Below are positions 35,957-43,872 of a DNA stretch of 64,000 nt, piece by piece. Numbering within the stretch: the first letter of the stretch is position 1; each line of letters opens with the position of its first letter. This DNA is from Jiangella rhizosphaerae. GTDB lineage: Bacteria; Actinomycetota; Actinomycetes; Jiangellales; Jiangellaceae. Made by a program: the position numbers and the translations under genes. The notes beneath the pieces were generated by a model. The model searched no databases. It saw only the letters and a program-made list of their open reading frames with translations, and was not told the origin of the DNA. The stretch is taken from the NCBI RefSeq assembly GCF_003579925.1, contig NZ_QUAL01000190.1:1-64000 (forward strand), in the 5' to 3' direction.

Positions 35957-38516
35957 TCAAGACGTGTCGCACACCTTTGTCGACTGCGTCCGCGGCGAAA
36001 AGGCCGGCCACGCCGGCCAGGACGACCGCCCAGCCGACCACGGTGGGTCCCTCGTGGTCGAAAACCTCGGCGAGGGCAGGCACGTAGACGACCAGGAGCG
36101 ACACGGTGAGCGCGAGCCCGATGGCGGGCAACAGCAGCCGGTTGGTCGTCCAGCCCAGTTCGCCGGGCCGTCGCGTGGAGCTGCGGCAGGCGAACGCGTT
36201 CGCGGTCTGCGCCAGGACGACGGCGAGGAACGCCGCGCCCGAGGCGGCCAGCTGAGTCGCCCCGCCGGGGAACGGCTCACCCGGCCGCCAGCCCGCCGCG
36301 ACGAACGTCAGCACGAACGCGGCCATCGAGAACAGCGTGATGGTGGGCCCGAGGACACCGAACGCGCGCCGGGCCACGGTGCGGTCGAGGAGGCGTCCGG
36401 TCACCGGCGGCCGGTCCAGCACGCTTTTGGCCGGCGGTTCGGCCCCCAGGGCGACCGCGGACCAGGTGTCGGTACCGATGTCCAGGGCAAGGATCTGCAG
36501 GACACCCAGAGCCAGCGGGAACTGCCCGCCGGAGAGCATCCAGACGACGAACGGCGTGAGCTCGGCCACGTTGTCAGAGAGGTGGTAGGTGAGGAAGCGC
36601 CGGATGTTCAGGAACGTCGCCCTGCCGAGCTCCACGCCGGCGACGAGGGTCGCGAAGTGGTCGTCGAGCAGCACCAGGTCCGACGCCTCGCGGGCGACGT
36701 CGGTGCCGGAGCGGCCCATCGCGATGCCGATGTCCGCCTCGTGCAGCGCAGGGCCGTCGTTCACACCGTCGCCGGTCATCGCCACCACGTGGCCCCGGCC
36801 GCGCAGGGCGCGGGCGATGCGCAGCTTGTCCTCCGGTGACACCCGGGCGACGACCACGCCGTCGCGGTCGAGCAGCGCCCCGAGAACGGCCTCCTCCGCC
36901 GGCAGCTCGGCGCCGACGAGCACCGGATCGTCCTTGCGGCGCAGGCCCACCTCGGAGGCGATCGCCGCAGCCGTCGCCGGATGGTCGCCGGTGATCATGG
37001 CGACCTTGATGCCGGCATGCCGGCACGCGCGGATGGCCTCGTGCACGTCGTCGTGGGGCGGGTCTTCCAGGGCGAGCAGGGCGTACAGCTCGAGGTCGCG
37101 CTCGGCGTCCGCGGCCGTCTGCGGAACGGTCGCGCCGGCCGCACGGCCGGCGACGGCGAGCACCCGCAGGCCACGATCGGTGAGCGCCGCCAGCGCGTCC
37201 ACGGCACCATCACCGCCGTCGCCACGGGTGCACAGCGGCAGTACGGCATCGGGCGCGCCCTTGACGATCACCTCGTCGCCGGCCACGACCGACATGCGCC
37301 GGCGCCGCGGGTCGAACGGGAACCGGACCAGGACCTCGGCCGGGATGTCACCATCGACGCCGACCCGCCGGGCCAGGGCGTCGAGTGCGGCCTCCATCGG
37401 ATCACCGTGCGCTCTCCATTCGCCCCCGACCTGGTGCACGTAGCCGGTCGAGCACAGCACGCCGGCCCGGGCCGCCCGCCGAACGCCCGCGGCGGCAGGC
37501 GCGGACTCGTACTCCACCTCGGCGTCCGGCGCATAGCCCGGTGTGAGGATGCGCGCGCCGCCTGACGGTGTCCATGCCTCGACCACCGTCATCTGGTTGA
37601 GGGTGAGGGTGCCGGTCTTGTCGGTGCAGATGAAGGTGGTGGAGCCGAGCGTCTCGACCGCGTCGAGGTTGCGGACCAGCGCCTTCTTGCGCGCCATCTG
37701 CTCCGCACCCCACGCGAGCGAGAGGGTCACCGTCGGCAGCAGTGCCTCCGGCACGAGCGCGACGGTGACCCCGATGGCGAACACGAGCCCGTCGGAGGCC
37801 GGCTCTCCGGTCAGCATCGCCACGGCGAAGAATGCGGCACCGACGCCCACCGCGATGGCGGCGATCGTCCGTACCACGCGCCGCAGCTCACGCGTCAGCG
37901 GGCTGGCCGGCGACGTGGACTCCGTCGTGAGGTGCGCGATGCGGGCCAGAGCGGTACCCGCGCCGATGGCCGTCACCCGCGCCGTCGTCGCACCCTCCAC
38001 CAGGAAGGTGCCGGCGTGCACCGGATCGCCCACGGCGACGGCGACCGGCTCGCTCTCGCCGGTCAGCAGTGAGGTGTCGACCCGCAGGCCCTCCGCGACG
38101 ACGACAGTGCCGTCGGCCGGCACCCGGTCGCCGGACTCCAGCGCCAGCAGGTCGCCGACGACGACCTCGGTCGCGTCGACCTGCCTGCGCCGGCCGTCGC
38201 GGATCACGGTGACGGCCAGCGGCAACAAGTCACGCAGCCGGTCCGCGGCCCGGTCCGCCCGGCTCTCCTGGACGAAGGCGAAGAGCGCGTTCAGGACGAT
38301 CACCACGACGATCGCGACGCCCAGCTGCGGCAGACCCGCGACGAACGCCAGTGCGGCCGCCAGCCAGAGCATGACGGCGAAGAAGTGGACGAGCTGGTCG
38401 AGCAGCCGCCGTGCGGCCGACGTCCGGGCCGGAGCCGGCAGGCGGTTCGGCCCGTCCCGTGCCAACCGGGCCGCGGCCTCGTCGCTCGACAGACCGGCGA
38501 CAGCGGCGACGGTCAC
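35913..38516 (-). CDS. ctpF: P-type cation-transporting ATPase (P2 type, CtpF-like)
   Basis: 867 residues. N-terminal cation-ATPase domain, TGESEPV actuator motif, M4 motif VALVPEALLPT, phosphorylated D299 in CTDKTGTL, hinge TGDGVNDGPAL near residue 590, and six C-terminal membrane spans. It pumps Ca2+ or other cations using ATP. In M. tuberculosis the DosR regulon includes the P2-type ATPase CtpF; matching architecture and the DevR box upstream support equivalence. The GTG start overlaps the CBS gene stop (GTGA), so the two form an operon. Confidence 0.9.
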   Translation of the reverse strand: MTVAAVAGLSSDEAAARLARDGPNRLPAPARTSAARRLLDQLVHFFAVMLWLAAALAFVAGLPQLGVAIVVVIVLNALFAFVQESRADRAADRLRDLLPLAVTVIRDGRRRQVDATEVVVGDLLALESGDRVPADGTVVVAEGLRVDTSLLTGESEPVAVAVGDPVHAGTFLVEGATTARVTAIGAGTALARIAHLTTESTSPASPLTRELRRVVRTIAAIAVGVGAAFFAVAMLTGEPASDGLVFAIGVTVALVPEALLPTVTLSLAWGAEQMARKKALVRNLDAVETLGSTTFICTDKTGTLTLNQMTVVEAWTPSGGARILTPGYAPDAEVEYESAPAAAGVRRAARAGVLCSTGYVHQVGGEWRAHGDPMEAALDALARRVGVDGDIPAEVLVRFPFDPRRRRMSVVAGDEVIVKGAPDAVLPLCTRGDGGDGAVDALAALTDRGLRVLAVAGRAAGATVPQTAADAERDLELYALLALEDPPHDDVHEAIRACRHAGIKVAMITGDHPATAAAIASEVGLRRKDDPVLVGAELPAEEAVLGALLDRDGVVVARVSPEDKLRIARALRGRGHVVAMTGDGVNDGPALHEADIGIAMGRSGTDVAREASDLVLLDDHFATLVAGVELGRATFLNIRRFLTYHLSDNVAELTPFVVWMLSGGQFPLALGVLQILALDIGTDTWSAVALGAEPPAKSVLDRPPVTGRLLDRTVARRAFGVLGPTITLFSMAAFVLTFVAAGWRPGEPFPGGATQLAASGAAFLAVVLAQTANAFACRSSTRRPGELGWTTNRLLLPAIGLALTVSLLVVYVPALAEVFDHEGPTVVGWAVVLAGVAGLFAADAVDKGVRHVLITRRSRRAPSSRRP

Positions 38517-38971
38517 GATGCCAGCCCGGCCGATGCGGGTGCCGCCGCATCCGTGTGGCCGAGGAGGGCACGCATACGTGCCCGTCCACCGGCGACCGCG
38601 GCCAGGACGTCACGTTCACTGACGATGCCGACCAGCGACCGGTTCGCGTCCAGCACCGGCAACGCGGTGAAGCCGCTGTCGAGCAGGATCCGCGCGGCCA
38701 GCCCGACCGGTGCATCGTCACGCACCCGTGGCCGCAGCCGGCCCAGCAGCAGTTCACCGAGCGTCTCGCGGAACGGCGGGTCGCCGCGTTCGCACCAGGC
38801 GATCGCGACGTCCTCGAGCGAGACCACGCCGTGAACGCGACCCGTGTGGCTCACCACGGCGACGTGCCCGGATCCGGTGCGGCGCATGAACTCCCACGCC
38901 GTCAGGCAGGCCGCGGACGGATCGAGCACCTCGACCCGCCGGGACATCACCTCGGCGACGGTCACCGACAT
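38513..38971 (-). CDS. Tandem CBS-domain protein
   Basis: 152 residues, two CBS motifs: MSVTVAEVMSRRVEVLDPSA to about residue 60, and RILLDSGFTALPVLDANRSL with LVGIVSERDVLAAV in the second. CBS pairs bind adenosine nucleotides and sense energy state. It could act as a free adenylate sensor for the P-type ATPase encoded immediately after it. Ribosome site GGAGAGGGGAGGCGCC. The promoter has a DevR box and TAGCGT. Confidence 0.88.
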   Translation of the reverse strand: MSVTVAEVMSRRVEVLDPSAACLTAWEFMRRTGSGHVAVVSHTGRVHGVVSLEDVAIAWCERGDPPFRETLGELLLGRLRPRVRDDAPVGLAARILLDSGFTALPVLDANRSLVGIVSERDVLAAVAGGRARMRALLGHTDAAAPASAGLAS

Positions 38972-38994
38972 GGCGCCTCCCCTCTCCTGACCTC

Positions 38995-39038
38995 ACGCTA
39001 GGCCGCCACCCGCGCAGCGCACTGGTGCCGAAGGTCCC
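38995..39038 (-). promoter_or_regulatory. DevR box and TAGCGT -10 for the CBS-ATPase operon
   Basis: GGGACCTTCGGCAC (minus strand, 39025-39038) matches the consensus at 13/14. TAGCGT (39000 to 38995) lies 24 bp downstream. A weaker half-site follows upstream at 39046-39059, 21 bp away. The divergent flavodoxin gene at 39125 may share the box. Confidence 0.7.
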
Positions 39039-39124
39039 CAGGTCACGGGTCGAACGAGGGTGGTGCCGCAGCGCCGTCCGGCGGACAGTCGAGGTAGTGA
39101 GAGAGTCCGGAAGGAGTGGACGTC

Positions 39125-39622
39125 ATGCGCGCACTCGTCGTCTATGAGTCCATGTTCGGCAACACCCAGAAGATCGCCGAGGCCATCGCCGACGGCCTGG
39201 CCGCGAACATGACCGTCGACGTCGTCGAGGTCGGCTCCGCGGGCACGTCCCTGGACGGCGTCGACCTGCTCGTCGTCGGTGGACCGACCCACGCGTTCAG
39301 CATGAGCCGCGAGTCCACCCGCAAGAGCGCAACGGAGCACGGCTCCGGCACGGTCGTGTCGAAGGCCGGCGGCATCCGCGAATGGATCGCGGACCTGCAC
39401 GCCGGCAGCACCCCGTTCGCGACCTTCGACACCAAGGCCGACAAGCCCCACCTGCCCGGGTCCGCGGCCCACGCCGCGCGTCGGCACCTGCGCCACCGGG
39501 GTCTGCGTCCGTTCGCGGCGGCGACCAGCTTCTACGTGACCGACATGGAGGGCCCGCTCGCCGACGGCGAGGAGGAACGCGCCCGGCGCTGGGGTGAGCA
39601 GCTCGGCCTGGCCGCGACCTGA
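39125..39622 (+). CDS. Flavodoxin-like protein
   Basis: 165 residues. The FMN phosphate-binding loop is YESMFGNTQKIAEAIADGL near residues 7-25, followed by LLVVGGPTHAFSMSR. It is longer than bacterial flavodoxins by a Arg/Ala-rich segment, as in many actinobacterial flavodoxin-domain proteins. It probably carries electrons or acts as a small flavoprotein, perhaps partnering pyruvate:ferredoxin oxidoreductase (inference). ATG follows AAGGAGTGGACGTC. A flavin-binding split-barrel gene is 30 bp downstream. Confidence 0.85.
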   Translation: MRALVVYESMFGNTQKIAEAIADGLAANMTVDVVEVGSAGTSLDGVDLLVVGGPTHAFSMSRESTRKSATEHGSGTVVSKAGGIREWIADLHAGSTPFATFDTKADKPHLPGSAAHAARRHLRHRGLRPFAAATSFYVTDMEGPLADGEEERARRWGEQLGLAAT

Positions 39623-39652
39623 TCCGCTGACGAGGCTGAGGAGGTGACCGCC

Positions 39653-40072
39653 GTGACCACGGACCCGCGCACGGGGATGACCATCCTCGACGAGGACACC
39701 TGCTGGAGCCTGCTGAGTTCCGCGCGCCTCGCGAGGGTGGCCATCGCCATCGCCGGCGACATCGAGGTGTTCCCGGTGAACATCGTGGTGGACGACCGCA
39801 CCGTCGTCTTCCGCACCGGCGAGGGCACGAAGCTGGCCGCCGCGGTCATCGCCCCTCGGGTGGCGGTCGAGGCCGACGGCGCCGACCCGGCGACGGGCCG
39901 GGCCTGGAGCGTCGTCGTCAAGGGACGGGCGGAGCGGCTGGACCGGTTCGCCGACATCTACCGCGCCGAGGACCTGACGCTGCCCGACTGGACCGGACAC
40001 CCGAAGCAGTGGTTCGTCCGGGTCTACGGCGACCAGATCGCCGGCCGGTCCTTCGAGACGGCGCCGACCTGA
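39653..40072 (+). CDS. Pyridoxamine 5'-phosphate oxidase-family flavin-binding protein
   Basis: 139 residues with split-barrel features (LLSSARLARVAIAIAGDIEV, FPVNIVVDDRTVVFRTGEGT, WSVVVKGRAERL). It is the intact relative of the frameshifted copy at 20940-21364. Such proteins bind FMN or F420; the function is unknown. GTG 39653 follows AGGAGG at 8 bp; GTG 39644 is an alternative. Its end overlaps the convergent HAD gene by 49 bp. Confidence 0.8.
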   Translation: MTTDPRTGMTILDEDTCWSLLSSARLARVAIAIAGDIEVFPVNIVVDDRTVVFRTGEGTKLAAAVIAPRVAVEADGADPATGRAWSVVVKGRAERLDRFADIYRAEDLTLPDWTGHPKQWFVRVYGDQIAGRSFETAPT

Positions 40073-40845
40073 CCTCGCCGCGGCGGCGCGAACCGGAGCG
40101 GGGTGCGCTCGACCAACACAACGTCAGCCGGCGACGAGACGACCACTGTCGCCCCGGCCTCGTACATCGAGCCGCACCGTGCACCACGACGATCGACACC
40201 GATGATCACCCCGAACGCCCCACTATGGCCGGCGCGCACGCCGGCGATGGCGTCCTCGACCACCGCGCACGTCGCGGGACGGGCGCCCAACCGGCGGGCC
40301 GCCTCCACAAACGGTGCGGGGTCGGGTTTGCCGGGCAGGCCGAGCCGCTCCAGGTCGTTGCCGTCGACGCGGACGTCGAACAGCTCGCCGACTCCGGCGG
40401 CACGAAGCACCTGGTCGCAGTGCCGGCTCGACGACACGGCGGCCGTCGGCACGTAGCGTCGCCGCAGCTCGCGCAGGACGGAAACGGTCTCCGGATAGGC
40501 CGTGACGCCCGTGCGCTCGACCGCCTCGACGAAGCGCCGGGTCTTCTCCTCGGCGAGGGAGGCGACGGTGTCGCCGTCACCGCTCTCCGGCAGACCGATG
40601 CCGCGGGCAGCGAGGAAGTCCCGCACGCCGTCGAGCCGCGGTTTGCCGTCGACGAACCGCAGATAGTCGGAGTCGGCGTCGAATCCGGGCAGCTGGAGGT
40701 CATGCTCCGAGCCATAGCGCCGGAGGAACCCGTCGAAGGTCGCCTTCCACGCGGTCGCGTGCACCCGCGCCGTGTCCGTCACGACCCCGTCGACGTCGAA
40801 GATCACGGCGTCGAGCAGGTCCAGGTAGAGGGTGGCGGTGGTCAT
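40024..40845 (-). CDS. Beta-phosphoglucomutase-like HAD hydrolase
   Basis: 273 residues. HAD motif I is VIFDVDGVVTDTARVHATAW, the cap contains RFVDGKPRLDGVRDFL, motif II is AVSSSR, and motif III/IV covers GKPDPAPFVEAA and VVEDAIAGVRAG. The arrangement is that of beta-phosphoglucomutases, which turn beta-glucose-1-phosphate, the product of GH65 phosphorylases, into glucose-6-phosphate. In mycobacteria a similar HAD pairs with GH65. The start overlaps the upstream stress-protein stop (ATGA). Mutase rather than phosphatase activity is inference. Confidence 0.82.
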   Translation of the reverse strand: MTTATLYLDLLDAVIFDVDGVVTDTARVHATAWKATFDGFLRRYGSEHDLQLPGFDADSDYLRFVDGKPRLDGVRDFLAARGIGLPESGDGDTVASLAEEKTRRFVEAVERTGVTAYPETVSVLRELRRRYVPTAAVSSSRHCDQVLRAAGVGELFDVRVDGNDLERLGLPGKPDPAPFVEAARRLGARPATCAVVEDAIAGVRAGHSGAFGVIIGVDRRGARCGSMYEAGATVVVSSPADVVLVERTPLRFAPPRRGQVGAVSKDRPAIWSP

Positions 40846-41756
40846 CGCCCAGGCCTCTTGTCGCGGATCACCGTCACCGGGATCGGCATTCGCCGCAGGA
40901 TGCTCCGGGCGGACGAGCCGAGCAGCATGCCGGTGACCCGTCCGTGTCCGCGCCCTCCGATGACGGCCAGATCCGCTCCGGCGGCGTACTCGGCCAGTGC
41001 CGGCGCCGGGTGCCCGTACTCGACCGCCGTGGTCACGTCCACCTCGGGGTATTTCGCCCGCCAGGAGCCCAGGGAGTCGGAGAAGATGCGGGCCGCGGCC
41101 TCCTCGTAGCGAGCCACGTCGGGGCGCAGCGGCCGGTCCGCCGGGTAGCCGAGGGGCAGCTCCATGGCGTGCACAGCGACGATCCGAGCACCCCGGTCGG
41201 CCGCAAGGGAGAAGGCGTACTCGACGGCGGCGTCACCAGGAGCCGAACCGTCGACGCCCAGCAGAATGCAGCGCCGCGGCCGGATCGGGGGCTTCCAGGC
41301 GTCAGGGACGACGGTCAGAGGCACCCGGGTGTGCGTGGCGCATGCCAGCGAGGTCGAGCCCATCACGAGCTCGGCGAGCTTGCCCAGCCCCTGCCGGCCG
41401 ACCACGAGCATGGGCGAGCGCAGCGAGGCACGCAGCAGGATCCTCGGCGCCATGCCGAACCGCAAGGCCGTACGCACCTGCAGGTCGCCGTAGCCGCCGG
41501 CGGCCAGCCGGTCCAGGGCCTCGTCGAAGACGTCGTCGGCCAGCTCCTGCGGCGCGACGTCGAGCACGGCGAGGGAATGGGACTCTCCGGGGTGGGCGAA
41601 GACCAGCGTCAACCCACACCCACGTGTCCGTGCCTCGGCGGCGGCCCAGTCGAGCGCGATGAGCGCGCTCGGCGAACCGTCGAGACCGACCACGATCGGC
41701 CGGTTCGCCATCGCCGACGGTGCCGGTTGTTCAGCGGGAACGGATGCTGTCGTCAT
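40842..41756 (-). CDS. Tandem universal stress protein
   Basis: 304 residues with two USP domains. Both have the ATP-binding G-2x-G-9x-G(S/T) motif (GRQGLGKLAELVMGSTS and GGRGHGRVTGMLLGSSA), so nucleotide binding is likely. Tandem USPs are the most numerous members of the mycobacterial DosR regulon. The gene is immediately upstream of the HAD mutase and about 60 bp downstream of a perfect DevR box. Confidence 0.93.
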   Translation of the reverse strand: MTTASVPAEQPAPSAMANRPIVVGLDGSPSALIALDWAAAEARTRGCGLTLVFAHPGESHSLAVLDVAPQELADDVFDEALDRLAAGGYGDLQVRTALRFGMAPRILLRASLRSPMLVVGRQGLGKLAELVMGSTSLACATHTRVPLTVVPDAWKPPIRPRRCILLGVDGSAPGDAAVEYAFSLAADRGARIVAVHAMELPLGYPADRPLRPDVARYEEAAARIFSDSLGSWRAKYPEVDVTTAVEYGHPAPALAEYAAGADLAVIGGRGHGRVTGMLLGSSARSILRRMPIPVTVIRDKRPGR

Positions 41757-41813
41757 GACTCCAGCACACCTCTCGCCGCGGGTTCACGGCAGGGCAGCGT
41801 GGCCCCTCGCGGC

Positions 41814-41878
41814 GGGCCGAAGGTCCCGGCTCCGGTCGGCCAACGCCCCTGGGTGCTGGCCACCTGGCTGCGTAGCGT
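41814..41878. promoter_or_regulatory. Divergent promoter with perfect DevR box and TAGCGT -10
   Basis: The minus strand reads GGGACCTTCGGCCC at 41814-41827, the exact consensus. A degenerate site lies 21 bp further at 41835-41848, and TAGCGT at 41873-41878 is 24 bp beyond that. The box can serve the stress protein (minus) and the DUF1876 gene (plus). Confidence 0.75.
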
Positions 41879-41933
41879 CGATAGTGGGGCCGGGCGTCCT
41901 GGCCACGGTCCCCTGACCGGTGAGGAGGACGTC

Positions 41934-42206
41934 ATGGCCGCCATCAAGCACTGGACCGTCGACATCTACATCGGCGAGCACGACGACGGCAGCACCTATG
42001 CCGAGGCCCGTCTGATCACCCATGCCACGGCCGGTCTCCGTGCCACCGGGACTGCCCGGCTCAATCCGAGCGACGTCAACGTGCCGGAGATCGGTGACGA
42101 GCTGGCCACCGCCCGCGCGCTGCGCGTCCTCGCCGACGAGCTGCTCGGAACCGCGAGCGACGACATCGAGAACATCACGCACGAGCCCGTGCACCTGAAG
42201 CGGTGA
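41934..42206 (+). CDS. DUF1876 protein
   Basis: 90 residues (KHWTVDIYIGEHDDGSTYAE, then ELATARALRVLADELLGTAS). DUF1876 is a small alpha/beta family found in actinobacteria, with members in the mycobacterial DosR regulon. Function unknown. ATG follows GAGGAGGACGTC with a 60-nt leader from TAGCGT. Its stop overlaps the next start (GTGA). Confidence 0.88.
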   Translation: MAAIKHWTVDIYIGEHDDGSTYAEARLITHATAGLRATGTARLNPSDVNVPEIGDELATARALRVLADELLGTASDDIENITHEPVHLKR

Positions 42207-42841
42207 GCACCATGCGAGTTCTGGTCTCCGAGGCAGCGCCCGGAGACGCCGTCGAGGTACTGGGACGCCTGCGTGCGGCGGGCCACACCGTCGTCACGTG
42301 CCGGGGCGGCGCGCGTTGCCCGCTCGCCGTCGACGGGACGTGTCCGCTGGCCGACGGGCTCGTCGACGTCGTCGTGCACGTCCGGGCCCGGCCGGGCGCG
42401 CTGAGCGATCACGACCGGCCGTTCCAGTGCGGCGTCGTCGCCGGTGTGCCGACGGTCCTGTGCGGATATCCCGCGGCGGAAGGCCCGTGGTCCCGCGCGG
42501 AGGCGCACTGTTCCCCCGCCGGCATCGTCGCGGCGGTCGGCAACGCAGCACGGCCCACGTCAGGTGCCGCCCGGAGGCGGGTCGAGAAGGCCGTCGCGGA
42601 GGTGCTGCGGCCCCACCGGCTGCCGCCCCCGCGTCGGGTCGACATCACCGTGGACCACAGCGTGGTCGGTGTCTCGTTGACCTTCGATCGGCGGCTGCCG
42701 GTCATCGTCCGTGAGCAGCTGCGGCCAGCCGTCAGGTCGGCGCTCGCGGCATTCAGCCCGTATTGGGCCTACGCCCGAGTGGCGGTCCTCGCCGACGTGC
42801 CGGCGACAGCAGGGCCTGGGGCGGGCCGGCCGGCCGAATGA
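42203..42841 (+). CDS. Cysteine-containing protein of unknown function
   Basis: 212 residues. The N-terminal half has a Rossmann-like pattern (MRVLVSEAAPGDAVEVLGRL) and cysteines in CRGGARCPLAVDGTCPL, suggesting a metal or disulfide site. The C-terminal half reads RRVDITVDHSVVGVSLTFDR. Start GTG 42203 overlaps the DUF1876 stop; ATG 42212 is an alternative. Co-transcribed with DUF1876 from the DevR promoter. No family recognised. Its end overlaps the next gene by 73 bp, convergent. Confidence 0.6.
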   Translation: MSTMRVLVSEAAPGDAVEVLGRLRAAGHTVVTCRGGARCPLAVDGTCPLADGLVDVVVHVRARPGALSDHDRPFQCGVVAGVPTVLCGYPAAEGPWSRAEAHCSPAGIVAAVGNAARPTSGAARRRVEKAVAEVLRPHRLPPPRRVDITVDHSVVGVSLTFDRRLPVIVREQLRPAVRSALAAFSPYWAYARVAVLADVPATAGPGAGRPAE

Positions 42842-43449
42842 GTCGATGGACGGAGATCACGTGCCGCGACGACGAGGCCGGCGGACCAGCCCGGTGCCCG
42901 GCCGTGTGCCGGAGGGTGGATCGACGCCATGTCATGGCCGCTGCGCGCCAAGAGCCAGGCGATCAGAGAGTTGGAGTTCCACATCTCACCTGCCTCGAGC
43001 TCGTCGCGTCCCCAGGTGGCGGTCGGGAATGCCCGCACGAGGGAGAGAACATGCCCCGCCCGGGTCGGATCGGCGCTGACGCGCCGAGGGCTGTCCACCG
43101 CTTCGCGGGCGTCCGGGATCATGCCGTCACGCCACATGCGCACCTCGTAGCGGAAGAAGCGACAACGGCCGAGCCACCGCAGGCCTACGGGTCCCTCGCT
43201 CACCGCCCCACGCTCAGGCGCCTCGATGCCCCACACGGGCGCCATCTCGATGGTGAACCGGTCGACTCCGAGGCGTACTTCCAGCGCCGCATGGTAGAGA
43301 TCGCAGCGGTCGCGGTGTTCGAGACGAGCGGTGAGCGCCTCGAAGATGCGTCCGTTCGTGCGGACGCAGTGCGTGTTGTCGCCGGCGCCCAGCGGTAGCC
43401 AGTAGAGGTCGATGCTGGCGGGCGTGCGTGGCATCGGCATCGTGTTCAC
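42769..43449 (-). CDS. Conserved hypothetical protein of the dormancy island
   Basis: 226 residues (MPMPRTPASIDLYWLPLGAG, RIFEALTARLEHRDRCDLYH, VEGPVG-like segment EGPVGLRWLGRCRFFRYEVR, AGEMWNSNSLIAWLLARSG). It looks like a well-conserved soluble alpha/beta protein of actinobacteria, but I cannot name a family or function. The C-terminal 40 residues are Ala/Pro/Arg-rich and overlap the convergent neighbour. The start GTG AAC ACG ATG is preceded by GGGAGGTGATC. A DevR-like box lies about 50 bp upstream. Confidence 0.6.
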   Translation of the reverse strand: MNTMPMPRTPASIDLYWLPLGAGDNTHCVRTNGRIFEALTARLEHRDRCDLYHAALEVRLGVDRFTIEMAPVWGIEAPERGAVSEGPVGLRWLGRCRFFRYEVRMWRDGMIPDAREAVDSPRRVSADPTRAGHVLSLVRAFPTATWGRDELEAGEMWNSNSLIAWLLARSGHDMASIHPPAHGRAPGWSAGLVVAARDLRPSTHSAGRPAPGPAVAGTSARTATRA

Positions 43450-43500
43450 GGCCCGATCACCTCCCGCTTCCAGCCAACGACGGCCCGCGGGTCAGCGACA

Positions 43501-43547
43501 GGTGCGAAGGTCCCCAGGGTTCGGGACCGCCGGGGGACGTTGGTCAT
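43501..43547. promoter_or_regulatory. Cluster of DevR-like boxes
   Basis: GGGACCTTCGCACC (minus strand, 43501-43514, 12/14) and GGGACGTTGGTCAT (plus, 43534-43547, 10/14), with a partial GGGACC site at 43523 exactly 22 bp from the first and 11 bp from the last. They lie between the divergent genes at 43449 and 43573. Confidence 0.55.
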
Positions 43548-43572
43548 CCGTGGGCGCACGGTGGCAGGAAGA

Positions 43573-43869
43573 ATGTCCGTCCTGCGCTCGGTCGCACCTC
43601 AGCCGAGTGCAGCGAGCACGAGGCAGACCGGCCCGCCGGTGATGTGTGCTGGTGCGATCGTGCTGAGCCTGCTGTTCTTCGGCGCCGCGCGACTGCTGGG
43701 CTTCACCGACCTGCCGCAGACCGCACCCGAGCTGTCGGCGTTCGTCGTCGCGCTCAACCTGTCCGTGCCGATGGCGGTCTGGATGAGGTTCCGCGGGATG
43801 GAGTGGCGGCCTCGCCTCGGTACGCGGATGCCGCACGGCGTGAGCGCTCGACGAGTTGAGCCCGGGTAG
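43573..43869 (+). CDS. Small membrane protein
   Basis: 98 residues with two hydrophobic segments (VMCAGAIVLSLLFFGAARLL and FVVALNLSVPMAVWMRF), then an Arg-rich cytoplasmic tail. Fits the small two-span membrane proteins common in actinobacterial dormancy loci; function unknown. ATG 43573 is preceded by GGCAGGAAGA. The stop is 3 bp from the convergent ppsA end. Confidence 0.55.
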   Translation: MSVLRSVAPQPSAASTRQTGPPVMCAGAIVLSLLFFGAARLLGFTDLPQTAPELSAFVVALNLSVPMAVWMRFRGMEWRPRLGTRMPHGVSARRVEPG

Positions 43870-43872
43870 CCC

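Noticed and set aside
40944-42206. Long 420-codon plus-strand frame reaching DUF1876
   Set aside because: Only the last 90 codons are DUF1876-like; the rest is antisense to the tandem universal stress protein and spans the promoter.
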